Assembly (NCBI RefSeq): GCF_000517545.1
Contig: NZ_BAIV01000006.1
Location: 124,001-188,000 of the forward strand
Source: Bacteroides reticulotermitis JCM 10512
Lineage (GTDB): Bacteria; Bacteroidota; Bacteroidia; Bacteroidales; Bacteroidaceae
Direction of reading: 5' to 3'
DNA: 64,000 nucleotides
The notes below the pieces were generated by a model. That model saw only the letters and a program-made list of their open reading frames with translations. It had not been told where the DNA came from and did not search any database. Within the stretch, counting starts at the first letter, position 1; every line of letters starts with the position of its first letter. Both the position numbers and the translations under genes were made by a program. Positions 62,708 through 64,000 of the stretch are shown here, in pieces.

Positions 62708-64000
62708 TCATTCACCCCATCCTGGGTTCTGCTTTAAATTCGTATTAAGTCTCAATTGGTCAGCGGGCAACGGATAGAGGTAATTCTTGTTACTCCACTG
62801 TCGGCCACTCTCCATCACGATGCAACCTTCGGCATCCGTAGCATTCGACATATCACTCCATTTCTTCTCAAATTCCGTTCCCTTCCATTTTATGCCCAAC
62901 AGACTCTGGTTCATCTCGCTGACTGCCGTATTCCAACGTTTCAAGTCATCCATTCGGAAGCCTTCGTGAATTAGCTCTATCGTACGTTCCCGGCGAATTT
63001 CAGTCCGAAGGTTCAAATTGTGTTTCTTAGCAAATTCGACTGTCAAGCCTTCCATAGTTGGATTGACACGTTTGCGGACCAGATTCAACGTAAGATTGAG
63101 GGCATCCGTGACCGCCTGATCATCAGCTTTCCCTTCACTCTCATGCAGTTCATATACAGCCTCGGCATAGTTCAACAAGACTTCCGCATAACGAATAATC
63201 GGGTAATCATATCCTTCTTTACCGCTGGCAACTTTGCGTTCCGTAGCCCATTTCTGACAGAAATAGCCACTTCTTGACGTAGGCTCGAATGATTTATAGA
63301 AAGCAATTTCTAAATCAGTCGCATCTTCTTTCCAAGTAATTCGGCCATTCGCATTTCCCCAATACGGACGTCCAGCTATCATCATGGAATTCTGCATCCG
63401 ATTGTCGCGGTTCTGAAATTCGGAAGTCATACTAGCATACATTGTTTCATTGGTAGGATCAACGGGTATACCTGTATTGGTCAAATACAGATTTGCCATT
63501 TTACGTGTCATGAAAACAGCTTTGTTTAAAAAGCCCTGTGTGATGTTGAATCCTATCGGACTAATGACCTCATCATATCTTCTGGTGAAGATGTACTCTG
63601 TATTGCCACTCTTGGTAATGTTCTCCGGATTTGATTGCGTATTTTCGAGTATAAAGAGATACTTATACGAGAAATTGCCCAGCTTCTCCGATTTGAATAA
63701 AGAGAAAATCCCACTGCCCATAACTTCCTTTGCAGCATCTACTGCAATTGTCAACAGTTCTTTGGTTCTTTCACCTTTATTGTCTCTGAATTTCTGCCAA
63801 GTACCTTCATAGAGAGCAACCCGAGATAAAAAAGCTTGAGCGGCTTCTACCGATACACGTCCTGCTTGAGCAGCCGTAAGAGTCTTATAAGCAGGTAACC
63901 CTTTAATCGCATCTTGCAGGTCTTGCATGATGAAATCGATCACCTCTTCACGCGAATTTTGTGCTTTCTTCAATTCTGGAGAATTAATATCCAGCGGTTC
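62708..64000 (-). CDS. SusD/RagB family lipoprotein, cassette 2, cut by the window edge
   Basis: The reading frame is open through the right edge (PLDINSPELKKAQNSREEV at the boundary), so the N-terminus and lipobox are missing and the Met at 63973 is not the start. About 430 C-terminal residues are present. SusD hallmarks seen are YAEVLLNYAEAVYEL, RTEIRRERTIELIHEGFRMDDLKRW and YPLPADQLRLNTNLKQNPGW. It is strongly similar to the SusD at 43138-44874. The SusC of this cassette should lie just beyond position 64000. Confidence 0.93.
   Translation of the reverse strand, partial: EPLDINSPELKKAQNSREEVIDFIMQDLQDAIKGLPAYKTLTAAQAGRVSVEAAQAFLSRVALYEGTWQKFRDNKGERTKELLTIAVDAAKEVMGSGIFSLFKSEKLGNFSYKYLFILENTQSNPENITKSGNTEYIFTRRYDEVISPIGFNITQGFLNKAVFMTRKMANLYLTNTGIPVDPTNETMYASMTSEFQNRDNRMQNSMMIAGRPYWGNANGRITWKEDATDLEIAFYKSFEPTSRSGYFCQKWATERKVASGKEGYDYPIIRYAEVLLNYAEAVYELHESEGKADDQAVTDALNLTLNLVRKRVNPTMEGLTVEFAKKHNLNLRTEIRRERTIELIHEGFRMDDLKRWNTAVSEMNQSLLGIKWKGTEFEKKWSDMSNATDAEGCIVMESGRQWSNKNYLYPLPADQLRLNTNLKQNPGWGE

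Overview
The window looks like chromosome from a gut Bacteroidales bacterium, most likely a Bacteroides-type species. Many starts are preceded by the Bacteroidetes -7 element TAnnTTTG rather than an E. coli -10 box. There are SusC/SusD pairs, Reg_prop sensors, many lipoproteins, type B ribosomal protein L31 and a biotin-dependent methylmalonyl-CoA decarboxylase operon. No rRNA, tRNA, CRISPR array, transposase or phage gene was seen. Species cannot be named from sequence alone.

Layout. Positions 1-4600 (+): a FemAB/GNAT-like gene, then methylmalonyl-CoA epimerase, decarboxylase alpha subunit, an OadG-like membrane subunit and the biotin carrier; no membrane beta subunit follows. 4600-5960: a gene-free, repeat-rich convergent gap. 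5961-10265: class II aldolase (-), L31 (+) and a class A PBP (+). 10342-18240 (+): a large thioester alpha-2-macroglobulin lipoprotein followed by PBP1C. 18266-22361 (+): an MFS transporter, a small membrane protein, a ferritin-like/VIT1 metal transporter, a DUF4251 protein and a NarL-type response regulator. 22358-25305 (-): mnmA, a GNAT and an O-acetylhomoserine sulfhydrylase. 25469-27753 (+): an S41 protease and a lipoprotein. 27754-28843: a second repeat-rich convergent gap. 28844-30115 (-): an esterase and a zinc-ribbon protein. 30214-35419 (+): a TonB receptor, an M48 protease, a CBS/CorC protein and an NlpE-like lipoprotein. 35545-36823 (-): a DUF1634 and TauE pair.

From 36985 to the right edge, all on the minus strand, lies a polysaccharide utilisation locus (PUL). 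It holds two paralogous cassettes. The complete one (48109-40120) is SusC, SusD, Ig-like surface protein and alginate-lyase-fold enzyme. In the second (64000-59907) SusD runs off the window, so its SusC, if present, lies beyond the edge. Between and beyond them are GH2, GH95, GH28, GH43 and GH88 enzymes, an ECF sigma factor and a Reg_prop/Y_Y_Y sensor joined directly to an AraC domain with no kinase or receiver. Together they suggest import and breakdown of an acidic, galactose- and fucose- (or L-galactose-) bearing glycan such as a pectic polymer. The substrate is inferred.

A caution applies throughout. At least 14 genes are interrupted by about 18 small indels, nearly all single-base deletions in short homopolymers, with fully conserved coding sequence on both sides. 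This is what an unpolished assembly looks like, not gene decay. These genes are given here as single reconstructed features with the break point stated.
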